Positions 14,061-25,558 of a DNA stretch of 64,000 nt are shown here, one piece after another (within the stretch, counting starts at the first letter, position 1; each line of letters opens with the position of its first letter). Below the pieces are notes generated by a model, which worked only from the letters and a program-made list of their open reading frames with translations, was not told the origin of the DNA and did not search any database. Source of the stretch: Tillus elongatus (taxonomy: Eukaryota > Arthropoda > Insecta > Coleoptera > Cleridae); NCBI GenBank assembly GCA_964006375.1, contig OZ023269.1, forward strand, positions 58,425,968 through 58,489,967, in the 5' to 3' direction. The translations under genes and the position numbers were made by a program.

Positions 14061-14061
14061 G

Positions 14062-14145
14062 TCGCGCTCATTTGAATAAATTTTTTTAAAATTCAAAAGT
14101 CGAGATCTCCTCATTAGTGAATTTTTTCTAAGAAAATTCACTAAA
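14062..14145 (-). repeat. 3' module of the (TA)n element family
   Basis: It contains CGCGCTCATTTGAA, CGAGATCTCC and the terminal hairpin TTAGTGAATTTTTTCTAAG with its AAAATTCACTAA partner. The rest of the element is missing. Confidence 0.75.
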
Positions 14146-14872
14146 ATGATACGATTTTAATTAAACTACGTTATATTGCTTGCTTACTCAACAAGAAATA
14201 AAGACTGAGACCGTTGAAAGATTTAATTCTTGTTTATATGTATATCGAGATACATTTATATCGCGTTACCGAACAATTAAAAAATTTCCTAAATTGAAAA
14301 TGAAAAAATATATATTTATAATCTCGTTATCAACTGACGATTAACATAATGGTAACTAAAAAATTTCCAAAACAAATTTTAAAGAGATATTACAACAATT
14401 AGAAACTAATTAATGACGCCATAGATCATTAAAATTGCGATAATCATCCAAGGTTAATGACCTTCACATAGTCGTTAATGAGTAATTAATGACCTCATTA
14501 AAGAGTAATTTATGGGTTTATAATTATCCAAGATGGCGGCAGGTGCCTCCTTTCTACTGCCGTATTACTCTAGTCTCTATTTTTTAACACTTTGTGTTAT
14601 TTGGAGCTGCCGTGGCAACATACTACTTGGTTCCACAACGAGGTGGCGGCACGTGCTTCGTGTCTTATATCTCACTGGCTACCATAGCGGTATTACTTTA
14701 TAGGTGTATTTTCGCTGCAATTAGTATGTCGTACTCACGAGCTCTAATTAGAACGAAACCGGTCTACGGTTCTAATTGTGGTGAGGATGCATCCACCCAT
14801 ACACCCTTTGTCACTATATTAGGGTAGAAATGGGCCAGGGCTGACAATTTACTAAATTGTTAGTTGGTTGAC
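14146..14872 (-). mobile_element. Third partial copy of the foldback arm
   Basis: It starts at ATGATACGATTTTAATTAAA and continues through the TGACGTCATTAAT-type module and one ~310-bp unit, in the same orientation and with high similarity to 22508-23215. At 14873 it meets a partial ACAGGGTGTC MITE (14873-15036). Confidence 0.8.
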
Positions 14873-15049
14873 ACTTTGAAAAATACATTTAATACGAAAA
14901 TTTCTACTGTTGAGACATCCTGTATATAAAAACACATTTGCACGGAAAGCAGTTTTTTAAACCAAGAACATTTTTTATTCTGTACAGGGGCCAAGATGTT
15001 GGCTGTTTTAATAGAGTTGGGACACACTGTATAAGGTGAAATCCAACAT

Positions 15050-15062
15050 CAATGATAGTAAT
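15050..15062 (+). other. Target-site duplication of LINE 1, left copy
   Basis: CAATGATAGTAAT is repeated exactly at 20302-20314 and brackets the LINE. Confidence 0.92.
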
Positions 15063-15142
15063 TTTTTTCCCTCAGGGCTCGTCCGCGGCCTTGCCGCCTC
15101 GATAGCACCGCAACCCTTGGTTGATTGTGCATACCCTTAGTC

Positions 15143-16732
15143 TTACTCCACCCATTCCAAAATCACTGTGCCTTGAACTAGTCTGCGCAGCGATTGGTAG
15201 GGTGAAGTTTTATATTGCTCTGTCTCCGGTCTAGAGTGACCGTAGATCAGTTGTCTTTTCCGGTCCAGATCTATACACTCACACAAGATGTGCTGGGCTG
15301 ATTCCTCCCCCTCGCCGCAGAGTCTGCATGCGAGGCCCCCTTCGAACCGCCCCATTTTATGCAGGTGTTTCTTGACGGCCATGTGTCCCGTCAAGAGACC
15401 TGTTGTGTTTCTGAGCTGTCCTCTGCTAAGGTTTAGCAGCTCCACAGCTCTCTTTGAACTGGGTCCGTCAATTATTGACTTCCCATGTCTGAGCCCTGGA
15501 TAGTCCGCCCAGTACACCTTGTGTTGGTTTCTGACCCAGGACTTAATGGCTCCCCTGGCAGTGCTCTTTGACACGCCCAGAGCCGGTTCTGGTCCCATAA
15601 ATGGTTCTGCTGACCCCCTCTTTGCGAGACTGTCAGCTTCTTCATTGCCTTTGACCCCCGAGTGACCCGGCACCCAGATGAGGGTCACCTCATTCTGCCC
15701 AGCCAGGTCGCTCGTCTCGTCTCGGCACTCACTCACCAGCCAGGAATTTACCCGTGGGCTACTTAGTGCCTTAAGGGCTGCCTGGCTGTCTGTGGCTATG
15801 AGGATCCGCTTGTTGGTGTAGCCCCTCCTCTTGTTCTCCCGCACACAGTGCAGGATGGCGTACATCTCGGCCTGAAACACTGTTGCATGGGCTCCGAGGG
15901 AAATACTATGACTTACCCTCGGTCCTTCCGAGTAAACACCTGCCCCCGTCCCACGCTCCCCGCCGGATCCGTCCGTGAACCAGACGAGCGCGTCCCGTGG
16001 AATGCCCGGCGTCTCCTCCCGCCATGCCTCGCGATCGGGGATTTCCACTGTAAAGTTGTTTTCCCTGCACATTCGCGGGCTCGCGAAGTCTGACCTCATT
16101 TCAAGCATGGGCTCCTTCACGATCTCCTGAATTTTGCAGTGGCCCCTGAAGCCTGGGTTGATCTTCAGTCTACCATTGCAGGCTAGTCTGTATAGTCCTA
16201 GCCTGGCCTCTCCCATAATAACTAAGTGTAGGGGGGGTAGATCCAGCAGCACCTCCATGGCGGCTGTTGGGGTTGAAGACATGGCCCCTGTGATGCCTAG
16301 GCAAGCCATCCTTTGGATCTTGCCTAGTTTTTGTTTGGCACTGGATTGTGTCACCTTAGGCCACCAGACCAGTGCCGCATATGTTAACGATGGTCTGACC
16401 ACCCTTGTGTACAGCCAGTGGGCCATACTAGGTCTTAGTCCCCACGTTTTTCCATATAGCCGCCTAGTGACGGCTAAGGTCATGACTGCCTTACGCAGTA
16501 TTTTTCCAATGTGACCATTCCAGGTTAGCTTAGAGTCCAATACGACCCCAAGATATTTTACCTCCCTGGCCATTGGAACGCTCCTACCGTATAGAGTGAG
16601 AGTTCTGTGGCTTTCACACTTCCTCCTCCTCGTAAACGGCACGACGGTTGCTTTCTCGGGGCTCACCCCGAGCCCTTGATCAACCGTCCACCCTTCCACC
16701 ACTTTCAGTGCAGTCTGCATACGCTCCCACAC
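15143..16732 (-). pseudogene. LINE 1 ORF2, C-terminal part: RT thumb, RNase H, zinc knuckle
   Basis: This 529-residue open stretch continues the RT just after the YADD box, which lies on the same frame at about 16755-16770. It includes the RT motif VKYLGVVLDSKLTW (residues ~60-75). A full RNase H domain follows, with WFTDGSG (~250), AEMYAI (~288), ATDSQAA (~317) and WVPGHSGVKGNEEAD (~354). The acidic residues of all these motifs are present. A terminal CCHC-like knuckle (CRLCGEGEESAQHILCEC) lies near residue 485. The protein would copy LINE RNA at the target site and remove RNA from the hybrid. The domain itself is intact; it is cut off from the rest of ORF2 by the TGA at 16802-16804. Confidence 0.93.
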
Positions 16733-16801
16733 TGCCTGTGTGACCTTTCCTCGGACTATGATGACAATGTCGTCCGCATAGCCCTGTACCTCATACCCCC
16801 C

Positions 16802-17977
16802 TCAGGAGAGCCTCCCCAGCAGGCCGTCCACGACTAGACACCAGAGCAAGGGAGACAGAACGCTCCCCTGCGGACACCCCGCCGCGACCCCCGCCAACAG
16901 AGTCCCTCCCGCGAGTGAGGTGAACACCGCCCTGTCCCTGAGCATGAAACCGATCCACCTGCAGCAGGTCTCCTCTATTCCACGCTCCCGGGCAGCTGCC
17001 AGAACCGATCCGAACGAGGTGTTGCTAAAGGCCCCCTCTATGTCTAGGAAGGCCCCCAGCGCCACCTCCTTGTTTTCCAGCGTATTCTCCAGTTTCAGCA
17101 CCAGTTGGTGCAGTGCTGTTTCTGTTGAGAATCCTGCTCTGTATGCATATTGTCCGCAGTGTAGAGGATATGCTTCCAGTACACCGCCCCTAATGTGCCG
17201 GTCGAGCAGTTTTTCCACTGTTTTCAGCAAGAAGGACATGAGACTTATTGGCCTCAGGGACTTTGCCTGGTCTGTTGGACGCCCAGGTTTAGGAATAAAT
17301 ACAACCCTGGCCAGTCTCCATGCCCTCGGAATGTACCCCAGAGCCAGGCTGGCCCTCATAATGAGGGTAAGTACCGGCGCCAGTATATCTATCCCCTGTT
17401 GGAGCATGATGGGCATTATTCCATCAAATCCCGGCGATTTGTATGGCTTAAAGCTGTTAATGGCCCATCTGATTTTGCTCAAAGTAACCACCTCTTTAGC
17501 GACTGTCCAGTCTACTCTAGATGCCCGCCTATAAGGCGCCTCTATTTCTGAGTGTTCCCAGTCCGGAGGTGATTGGTTTATTATGTTACAGCCGGGGAAG
17601 TGCGTCTGGAGTAAAATTTCCATAGTTTCCTCCCCCGAGCTTGTAAAGCCTCCCGTGGGTGTTCTAAGGGAGCCTATGTTAGTCTGAGGGCCCTTAGACA
17701 GGATCTTGTGTAGTCGAGCACTCTCGGACGTGTTTTCCACTTCTTCGCAGTGCCTCCTCCACGACTCCTTCTTGGCGTCCCTCAGTCTTTTGTTATAGGT
17801 CGATAGGGTCTGTCTATATTCATCCCATGCTCCCGACCTTTTGGCCGCGTTAAACAGCTTACGAACCTGCGTCCTCCTTTGCCTGAGGTCCTCGTTCCAC
17901 CACGGGACGTTCCTGGTGGACACCCTCATTTTCAGGGGGCAGTTGGCGTTATAGGCCGAGGTAATTGCGTCTCGCAA
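16802..17977 (-). pseudogene. LINE 1 ORF2, reverse transcriptase (fingers and palm)
   Basis: The stretch covers the linker and the RT core, with INSFKPYKSPGFDGI, LRPISLMSFLLKTVEKLLD, AYRAGFSTETALHQL, GAFLDIEGAF and GCPQGSVLSPLLW in the usual order. The last residues run directly into an in-frame TGA (16802-16804), sixteen residues before the YADD aspartates, so catalytic palm residues are lost from this piece. Its upstream joint with the endonuclease is a frame change at an A7 run near 18008-18015. Both lesions are single events, so the element was probably active recently, or the lesions are sequence errors. Confidence 0.93.
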
Positions 17978-18788
17978 TTGGACTGCTGCAATCTCGAGGC
18001 CTATTGAATTTTTTTATGGTACTCTTAACCCCCCGCAGTTCCACAGCTAGGTCTGCACTGTAGGCTTCCCAGTCCGCCTTGCGGGGGTCCCGGTACCATA
18101 CCGTTTCTCTTTCGACTTTGGCGATTTTAAACCGGATGTATCTGTGGTCTGAGCTACTCACTTCCCCAGACACAGCCCAGCTTTTAACAAAGTCACCCAG
18201 AAACTGGGTGGAAACTGTTAGATCTAAAACTTCCTCACGCCGTGTTGTGACGAAGGTCGGTTTATTACCTCTATTCAATATGTCTAAATTAAATTTCATA
18301 AGGAATTGTAAAAGTGCCCCACCCCTAGAGTTTGTGTCCGAGCTACCCCACAACTCATGGTGCGCATTCGCGTCCATGCCGATGATGGTCTGCCAGCCAC
18401 CTGCTCTGCTAACCACCATCAGCTGCTCCAATTCGTTGGGTGGAGGAGGGTCCGTGCTGTCCCCTGGCAGATAGGCTGACGCGACAGTAATGTCCCTCAG
18501 CCCATCCGCTCCTCCACATCGGATTTTGATCGTTGCCAGGTCCCTGGAACAGAAATTCATTAGAGGGAGAAACTCTATCCCTTCCCTGGCAAAAATGCAG
18601 GCCCTCGGGTTCTTGCTGGATCTGCTGTAGATGAGCTTTCCAGTAGCTCCGCCGAGTCCCTTGATCTCTCCTTTATAGGAGTACGGTTCCTGGATGAGTG
18701 CCACATCCGTGTTCCTCAGAGCCATTAGTAGTCCGGCCGTGGCTGCCCTACTGTGTTGGAGGTTGACCTGAAGGAACCTAAGTCCCAT
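17949..18788 (-). pseudogene. LINE 1 ORF2, apurinic-like endonuclease
   Basis: The N-terminal domain begins MGLRFLQVNLQHSRAAT and contains the expected endonuclease motifs LIQEPYS, IGMDANAHHELWGS and VSSSDHRYIRF. The N, E, D, N, S, D and H residues of this fold are all visible. It nicks the target DNA for target-primed reverse transcription. The reading frame leaves the RT frame at an A7 run, so the last ~20 residues are out-of-frame sequence. The start overlaps the end of ORF1 by a few bases (ORF1 ends at 18778). Confidence 0.92.
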
Positions 18789-19446
18789 TAACCCTTAGTT
18801 GCTTCCCCAGTGGGCGGAAGCTAACCCTTCCCATGCCCCAGAATGCCTTGAAGGAGGTTCCTTCAAGGGCTCTGTAAGATGTCTGGTCGATCGCGAAGGC
18901 GAGCGTCTGTCCTTTCTCCTCTGCCTTCCTGCTTAGAACCGACCAGTGTTGCGTCCCCAGTTCAGGGTTCTGGATCTTAAGTCTGCTGATCACCGTCCCC
19001 TGCGGGACGGTGTCAGGGATCCGTACGAGGACCTTGCGTCTCTTTGGGAGTTCCTTGGGCTCGACGGCTGTCAAGTCCGCCCCCTCCCAAATCTGACCGA
19101 GGCCCCCGATCGTTTTCCGCAGCCAGTCCCGCGACTGCGGGCCGGCACAGGTTATCCAGAGGATGCCCCCCGTCAGGCGCGTCCGGTGGAACTGAGGCGG
19201 GCTCTCCCCTTCCTGAAAAGAGTCCACCGCAGCTACCGCAGCTACCACCGCCGCCTGGATCAGGTCCGCCTTCCCCTGGTCTAGCGTGACCTCAGGATGG
19301 CGTCTGTCAATCACCGCCATCCCGAGGCCCTCCGCAGCCTCCCTATAAGAGCCAGTCTGCGCGCGGTGTTCCGGCCTTGGTTCCTTTGGGAGGTCTGTCT
19401 GTAGTAGGCATGCTAGAGCCAGAGCGCGGCGTCTTCTGACTCGCAC
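18778..19446 (-). pseudogene. LINE 1 ORF1, C-terminal DUF4780 domain
   Basis: About 190 residues follow the DUF4780 pattern: VIDRRHPEVTLDQGKADLI, GGILWITCAGPQSRDWL, QIWEGADLTAVEPKELP, QNPELGTQHWSVL and FAIDQTSYRAL. DUF4780 proteins are typical ORF1 products of insect LINEs and presumably package the RNA. That role is inferred. The upstream part of ORF1 lies in another frame (19343-19945), so a frame change sits near 19380-19440. Confidence 0.88.
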
Positions 19447-19945
19447 TCTCCTCTTGCGCCTTTACAGGCACCCTGGCCCTTTTGGGACGTCTGTCTGTAG
19501 TGGGCGTGCTAGAGTTCGAGCGCGTCCTCTTCTGACCCGCACTCCCCTCTTGCGCCTTTACAGGTTTCTGGACCGTCCACGTCCCGGCCGCCATTTTTTG
19601 CGCCCTCCGGAACTTCTTTCTTTGCGCCCTGGAAAGACGCTTGGACTGCCGGGGCAGTCCCTCTACTCTAACAGTAGAGTCCTCACTGGTGGAGGGGCCC
19701 CCGGAGTCCGCGGAGCTCGCCGCCCTCCGGTGGGACCCAGCCTCCAGCTTGGGTGTCGGGGACAGGTCTCTGGCCGAAGCTACCCCCTGATCCCCCGTAT
19801 CTACGCCGGTCGTGGGACCTCCAGAGTCCGCTGCCGCCCCCTGGCTCGTCTCCGTTTCCGGGATAGACTCAAGGCACAAGTCTGTAGCCGGAGCCACTCC
19901 TCGAGCCTCATTGGTTTTGGTTTTATATGTGTTTATTATCTTCAT
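19343..19945 (-). pseudogene. LINE 1 ORF1, N-terminal low-complexity part
   Basis: About 200 residues rich in S, T, P, G, K and R. A basic block (LSRAQRKKFRRAQKMAAGTW) lies near residues 103-122. Two tandem ~33-residue repeats follow, each beginning PVKAQE and containing PTTDR(R/P)PK. This is the disordered, RNA-binding-like head of ORF1. It joins the DUF4780 domain only through a frame change. The ATG at 19945 is a plausible start with ~355 bases of 5' UTR upstream. Confidence 0.8.
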
Positions 19946-20301
19946 GTTGTTCCCACGAGAATGGGGGAAATACTGTCCACACCATCAGAACCCCCTGTGT
20001 GGTGCAAGGCGTGTTACTCTGGAGGGTTGCCTGGTACTCCAGAGGTTCCGTTCACGACACCATCGCCCTGGTGCCATCCATCCATAGGCACGGGTCACGT
20101 GACACCGTAGATTGGGGGAGTTTAGTTCGACCTCCTTGTCTAGATCCGTCATGTTTAGTTATTAGCAGGGTCACCTCGTGCAGGATGCGGATTTTTACCG
20201 CGCATGACGGTCTTGGGGAAAGCTTCATCGAGAGTTTATGTTGTTATTTCCACTTCCTCAGCTTGCCCCCTGGAGTCCTTTGGCCCGCAACTCCTTAACC
20301 C

Positions 20302-20314
20302 CAATGATAGTAAT
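20302..20314 (+). other. Target-site duplication of LINE 1, right copy
   Basis: CAATGATAGTAAT is identical to 15050-15062. Confidence 0.92.
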
Positions 20315-20790
20315 ACCTTAGAGTTATCTGAAATAATGAAAACCATATTATATCATTATAAGCATTTCCAGCTCTTTCTTAAAGTCAAAGAATGTGAAAA
20401 TTTAAAATGTGAAAACTAAAAATAATTTCTATAACTACTATTGCTACCCAATACAGTGATTTAAAGTGAACATGAAAAAGTTAAAAACAAATAAATAATT
20501 ATACATATGATTTACAACTTAAACCGATAAGGAATTGTGCCATATGGATCAGGGAAACGCGTTCTCTTTGCAAATTGTACAAATTTTAGGTTAATTCTGG
20601 TTATTATTTTCTTTAAAGTATAAAAATTGACTGATTGTGGATTTTTTTAGTTTAAGCTTATTTATGCCTCTGACTCTGCATGCAACACTTAACAACTCTA
20701 AAATTTGGTTTACATTGAATGCAACTAATATTTTTACTTTTAATACATATAACCCTTAACACAAACAAGCAAAACCAGAAATTTGGAAAG
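20315..20790. other. Spacer between LINE 1 and right arm
   Basis: AT-rich sequence. Bases 20510-20740 resemble 13060-13280 in the same orientation and 11390-11560 inverted. No gene is recognised. Confidence 0.5.
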
Positions 20791-21111
20791 GGTACAACAT
20801 TCATGAAATCAGTGAACAACTACCCCACAAACACATAACTTCTACACAATATTTGAAAACTTAAGCGATACATATTTTATAACTGAAAAAATATTTTCTA
20901 GATAAAGGTTACAAATACGGTCCAGCATTTAAATTTACAAAGAAAAGTATAGAGATATTAGCTTTTGAATCTGAAATAGCTTTCTGATATACCCGGCAGC
21001 GCGAAAAACTTGAAAAAGGTGGATTTTTAAGTATACTTGCTCCAACAACATCAGATAATGATTTAAAAAGCAGAATTGCAAAGAGAGCCACTTTTGAAAT
21101 TAGTTAACTTG
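20770..21111 (+). pseudogene. Unidentified coding-like fragment, right-arm copy
   Basis: One plus-strand frame reads KPEIWKGYNIHEISEQLPHK, then KGYKYGPAFKFTKKSIEIL, YTRQREKLEKGGFLSILAP and SRIAKRATFEIS before a stop. Three internal stops interrupt it. The composition looks protein-like and the frame is shared with the left-arm copy. I cannot assign a family. Confidence 0.35.
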
Positions 21112-23667
21112 TTGTAGTGTACACGTGAGTAAATATATTATATTTTTATATTTTACCACTGTTTTTATTAATAATAATACCTTGTCCATACCTGACTCCC
21201 CGCAAAATAATTCAATCTATTTGCATTTAAACACCGTTATAATTATGTCCAGGGTTGACTTAAATGTCCAGAGATAGACTTGACTGTTCATATTAGACTA
21301 GAAAATGTACATGTATTTAAATGGAGTGTCCAGGATCCTATGAATCAGGAAAACGCCTTCTCTTTAAAGTATAAAAATTGACTGATTGTGAATTTTTTAG
21401 TTTAAGTTTATGTCTCTCACTTTGCATGAAACACTTAACAACTCTAAAATCTGGCTTACATTGAATGCAACTAATATTTTTACTTTTAAGTTTACCTTCA
21501 CCGAAAACACCTTCAACATAAACAACATTGCGTTTTCTATTATTATAAACACATATAGTCTGTTCATTCAGATAATTTTAAAATCTGTTTGCTCCAATTC
21601 ACGATATTCGGAAAGCCAATGCTAATACTGTGAGGATTTTACACTAAATATATCGTTTCCAAAATAATCCAAAAAAATTTAAATTTTATTAAAATTTTAT
21701 TTTACAATAAAACGTGAATGTAAGCTGAACATAATTTAAAAACAAATTTTAAACGAAAGTTATAACCTTTGTGCATGTTAATAATTTTTCCTACACTCAC
21801 CATTAGGTAAATAACATATCAACTTATTCGTCAGGACCAAAAATCTGAAGGCATAGTAACTAGGAACAATTTTTGACTAGAAATTATTTAACTGTCACAG
21901 ATGGAACTAGTACCATATAATACTTGCCTACCGAAATGACTGTTATTGTTATTGTTAATCATTTCGGAAACGGCTAGCATTAGGTGCCAACACTATTACA
22001 CGTCTTTTAGAGGGTTAGATGAAGAAGTGAAAAATACAGTGTCTCGTATGATAAAATATATTAGATACAAAAATGTCTACTTTTAAGAGATCATGTATAT
22101 AAAAACACATTTGCACTGAAAGCAGTTCTCAAACCAAAAACATTCTGCATTAAAATTTTCAGTATGTATATTCAAATCTAAGAAAAAATACAGGGTGTCT
22201 CATTTAAAAAATACATTTTATACAAAACTTTCTACTGTTAAGACATTCTGTATATAAAAACACATTTGCACGGAAAGCAGTTTTTTAAACCAAGAACCTT
22301 TTTTATTATGTACTGGGGTCAAGATGTTGGCTATTTTAATAGAGTTGGGACACCCTGTATAAATATTATAAAAATACACGGAACATTTGACTTATACAAG
22401 ATATTATATTTATTTAACTAGTCTGACTTGTTTATAGAAAAATCTGACCACACAAAGTTAAAAATTCCAAAATAATTAAAAGAGCAAGACTTCCCTCAAT
22501 TAAATAAAATGATACGATTTTAATTAAACTACGTTATATTGCCTGCTTACTCAACAAGAAATAAAAACTGAGACCGTTGAAAGATTTAATTCTTGTTTAT
22601 ACGTATATCGAGATACATTTATATCGCGTTACCGAACAATTAAAAAATTTTCAAAATTGAAAATGAAAAAAGATACATTTATATCTCGTTACCAACTGAC
22701 GATTAACATAATGGTAACTAAAAAATTTCCAAAACAAATTTTAAAGAGATATTTCAACAATTAGAAAGTAATTAATGACGTCATACATCATTAAAATTGC
22801 GATAATAATCCAAGGTTAATGACCTTCACATAGTCGTTAATGAGTAATTAATGACGTCATTAAAGAGTAATTAATGGGTTTATAATTATCCAAGATGGCG
22901 GCAGGTGCCTCCTTTCTACTGCCGTATTACTCTAGTCTCTATTTTTTAACACTTTGTGTTATTTGGAGCTGCCGTGGCAACATACTACTTGGTTCCACAA
23001 CGAGGTGGCGGCACGTGCTTCGTGTCTTATATCTCACTGGCTACCATAGCGGTATTACTTTATAGGTGTATTTTCGCTGCAATTAGTATGTCGTACTCAC
23101 GAGCTCTAATTAGAACGAAACCGTTCTACGGTTCTAATTGTGGTGAGGATGCATCCACCCATACACCCTTTGTCACTATATTAGGGTAGAAATGGGCCAG
23201 GGCTGACAATTTACTAAATTGTTAGTTGGTTGTATACAGCCTCTATTTTTTAACACTTTGTGTTATTTGGAGCTGTTGTGACAACATACTACTTGGTTCC
23301 GCAACGAGGTGGCGGCACGTGCTTTGTGTCTTATATCTCACTTAGTGTTGGAAGGCTGGCTACCATAGCCGTATTACTTTATAGGTGTATTTTCGCTGTA
23401 ATTAGTATGCCGTACTGACGAGCTCTAATTAGAGCCAAACCGGTCTAAGATTCTAATTGTGGTTAGAATGCTTCTAGCCTTATATACTTTGTCCCCATAT
23501 TAGTGTAGAAATGGGCCAGGGCTGACAATTTACTAAATTGCCAAGTTGGTTGTATACAGTCTCTATTTTTTAACACTTTGTGTTATTTGAACCAGCGTGA
23601 CAACATACTACTTGGTTGCGCAACGGGGTGGCGGCACGTGCTTCGTGTCTTATATCTCACTTAGTGT
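20791..23667 (-). mobile_element. Right arm of giant inverted repeat (foldback-like element)
   Basis: It is the reverse complement of the left arm without the (TA)n insertion. It carries the MITE (22188-22362), the TGACGTCATTAAT-type module (22600-22920) and three outward tandem ~310-bp units beginning at 22936, 23242 and 23562. The last unit stops abruptly at CACTTAGTGT, where the 12-bp repeat TGTCTAATTAAA begins. Confidence 0.82.
22936..23667 (-). repeat. Tandem ~310-bp units at the outer end of the right arm
   Basis: TCTCTATTTTTTAACACTTT recurs at 22936, 23242 and 23562. The units match 8239-8826 in inverse orientation. Confidence 0.88.
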
Positions 23668-23679
23668 TGTCTAATTAAA
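23668..23679 (+). other. 12-bp direct repeat, right copy
   Basis: TGTCTAATTAAA, matching 8223-8234 exactly; see that entry. Confidence 0.5.
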
Positions 23680-24154
23680 ACAAAACATTGTTTAATCTAT
23701 TTGTAATACATATTATACATAAATGTTATCTTTCTGCACTCGTTCTCCATATGAACTTCAACTATGCCAAATCTCACACTCCTCCGTGCGCGCAATGTGC
23801 TTAACTCGTTAGCGCTCAGTGTCACCTACATGTGCTCCTTATTAAAATATCGATTTCACGTTTACTAGCATAAATTTGGTCTGAGAAACGGTATCAGTCG
23901 GTAGAGGGTGCTCCTAGTAAAGCACACACTCACACTCACTCGGCAGTTGCATTGCTTTTAATTGTGTGCTGGCACTCTATGAGCACGTGTTGCAATAATA
24001 TTTCAACAGCGTGAGATTCTAAGCAAAAATCATTGGGAATATACGAGGCCGTAAGTATTCAACACTTTCTTTGTGTACATTATATAGCTAAAGAGTGACT
24101 GACAGTTTTGTAACTTGTTGAATGTTTTCACAATTTACAACGTTTCTTCATGCA
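23680..24154. other. No recognisable feature
   Basis: More GC-balanced than its surroundings, with short CACACT runs. No coding motif or repeat relationship was seen within the window. It may be ordinary host sequence flanking the foldback element. Confidence 0.45.
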
Positions 24155-25010
<856 letters not shown>

Positions 25011-25558
25011 TATTCTTACAAAATGATGTATCACGTTTCGCAAGTATATTTTTTAAATCGCAAAGATTAACCACAAAAAGATGTTGGTCGCTTACTGGCG
25101 GGAAAAAAATGCTGGTTGCTGGTATTTGACCAGTTGGCCGATTATTATGGGGTTTATTAATGTTAGGATTTTCTGTCTACGTTACTTACCATTGATAAGG
25201 TACTCACTAAAATGCATTAGCTCTTCTCAACTTTACTCTTTAGGAACTCTATCCACTAAATGGCTAGGCTTTTATGCAACTTAAGGATGGTCAATTAAGT
25301 ATAAGACAGTCATTTATAGGTATTTCACTTTTCCAGGTGGCAAACAGGAAAAAATGTAGTGTATAATCTAGTGTAGTGATAAGAATGCTGTCAGAAATAA
25401 TGATTGTTCCCTTAGAGGAGCTTAAAGAAAAATTAGTATTTCCCATTCTATGCATATGACCAAATTAAAAGGTATTACTCCTGGATGTAGAAAAATGGAA
25501 AATTAAACTATTTTAAGAACCCAAGAGAGTATATATTAAAGAAATGGAAAATTCTATT
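25011..25558 (+). repeat. Segment X, first copy (direct)
   Basis: ACGCCAATATTATTCTTAC through GAAATGGAAAATTCTA. An almost identical direct copy lies at 29011-29580 and an inverted one at 28293-28757. X therefore brackets the B+C block as inverted ends. No protein is recognised. Confidence 0.85.

Larger units (their letters stand above)
15063..20301 (-). mobile_element. Full-length R1/I-group non-LTR retrotransposon (LINE 1)
   Basis: The element reads right to left and is bracketed by a perfect 13-bp duplication, so both ends are present. Its 5' end is at 20301, with a GC-rich 5' UTR. Its 3' end is at 15063, with only a short A tail (TTTTTTT on the plus strand). Gene order is ORF1 with DUF4780, then endonuclease, RT, RNase H and a CCHC-type knuckle. 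It is much more GC-rich than its surroundings. One A-run frameshift and one nonsense codon interrupt ORF2, and ORF1 carries a frame change. The presence of RNase H with this endonuclease type points to the R1/LOA/I supergroup. The exact clade needs a tree. Confidence 0.93.

Noticed and set aside
14594..14827. 77-residue frame conserved at 14594 and 22956
   Set aside because: It lies wholly in the ~310-bp foldback unit, which has stops in this frame in the other units; it is copied DNA rather than a gene.
15288..19289. Plus-strand open frames of up to 218 residues across the LINE 1 region
   Set aside because: They are antisense shadows of a GC-rich LINE whose real products are on the minus strand.
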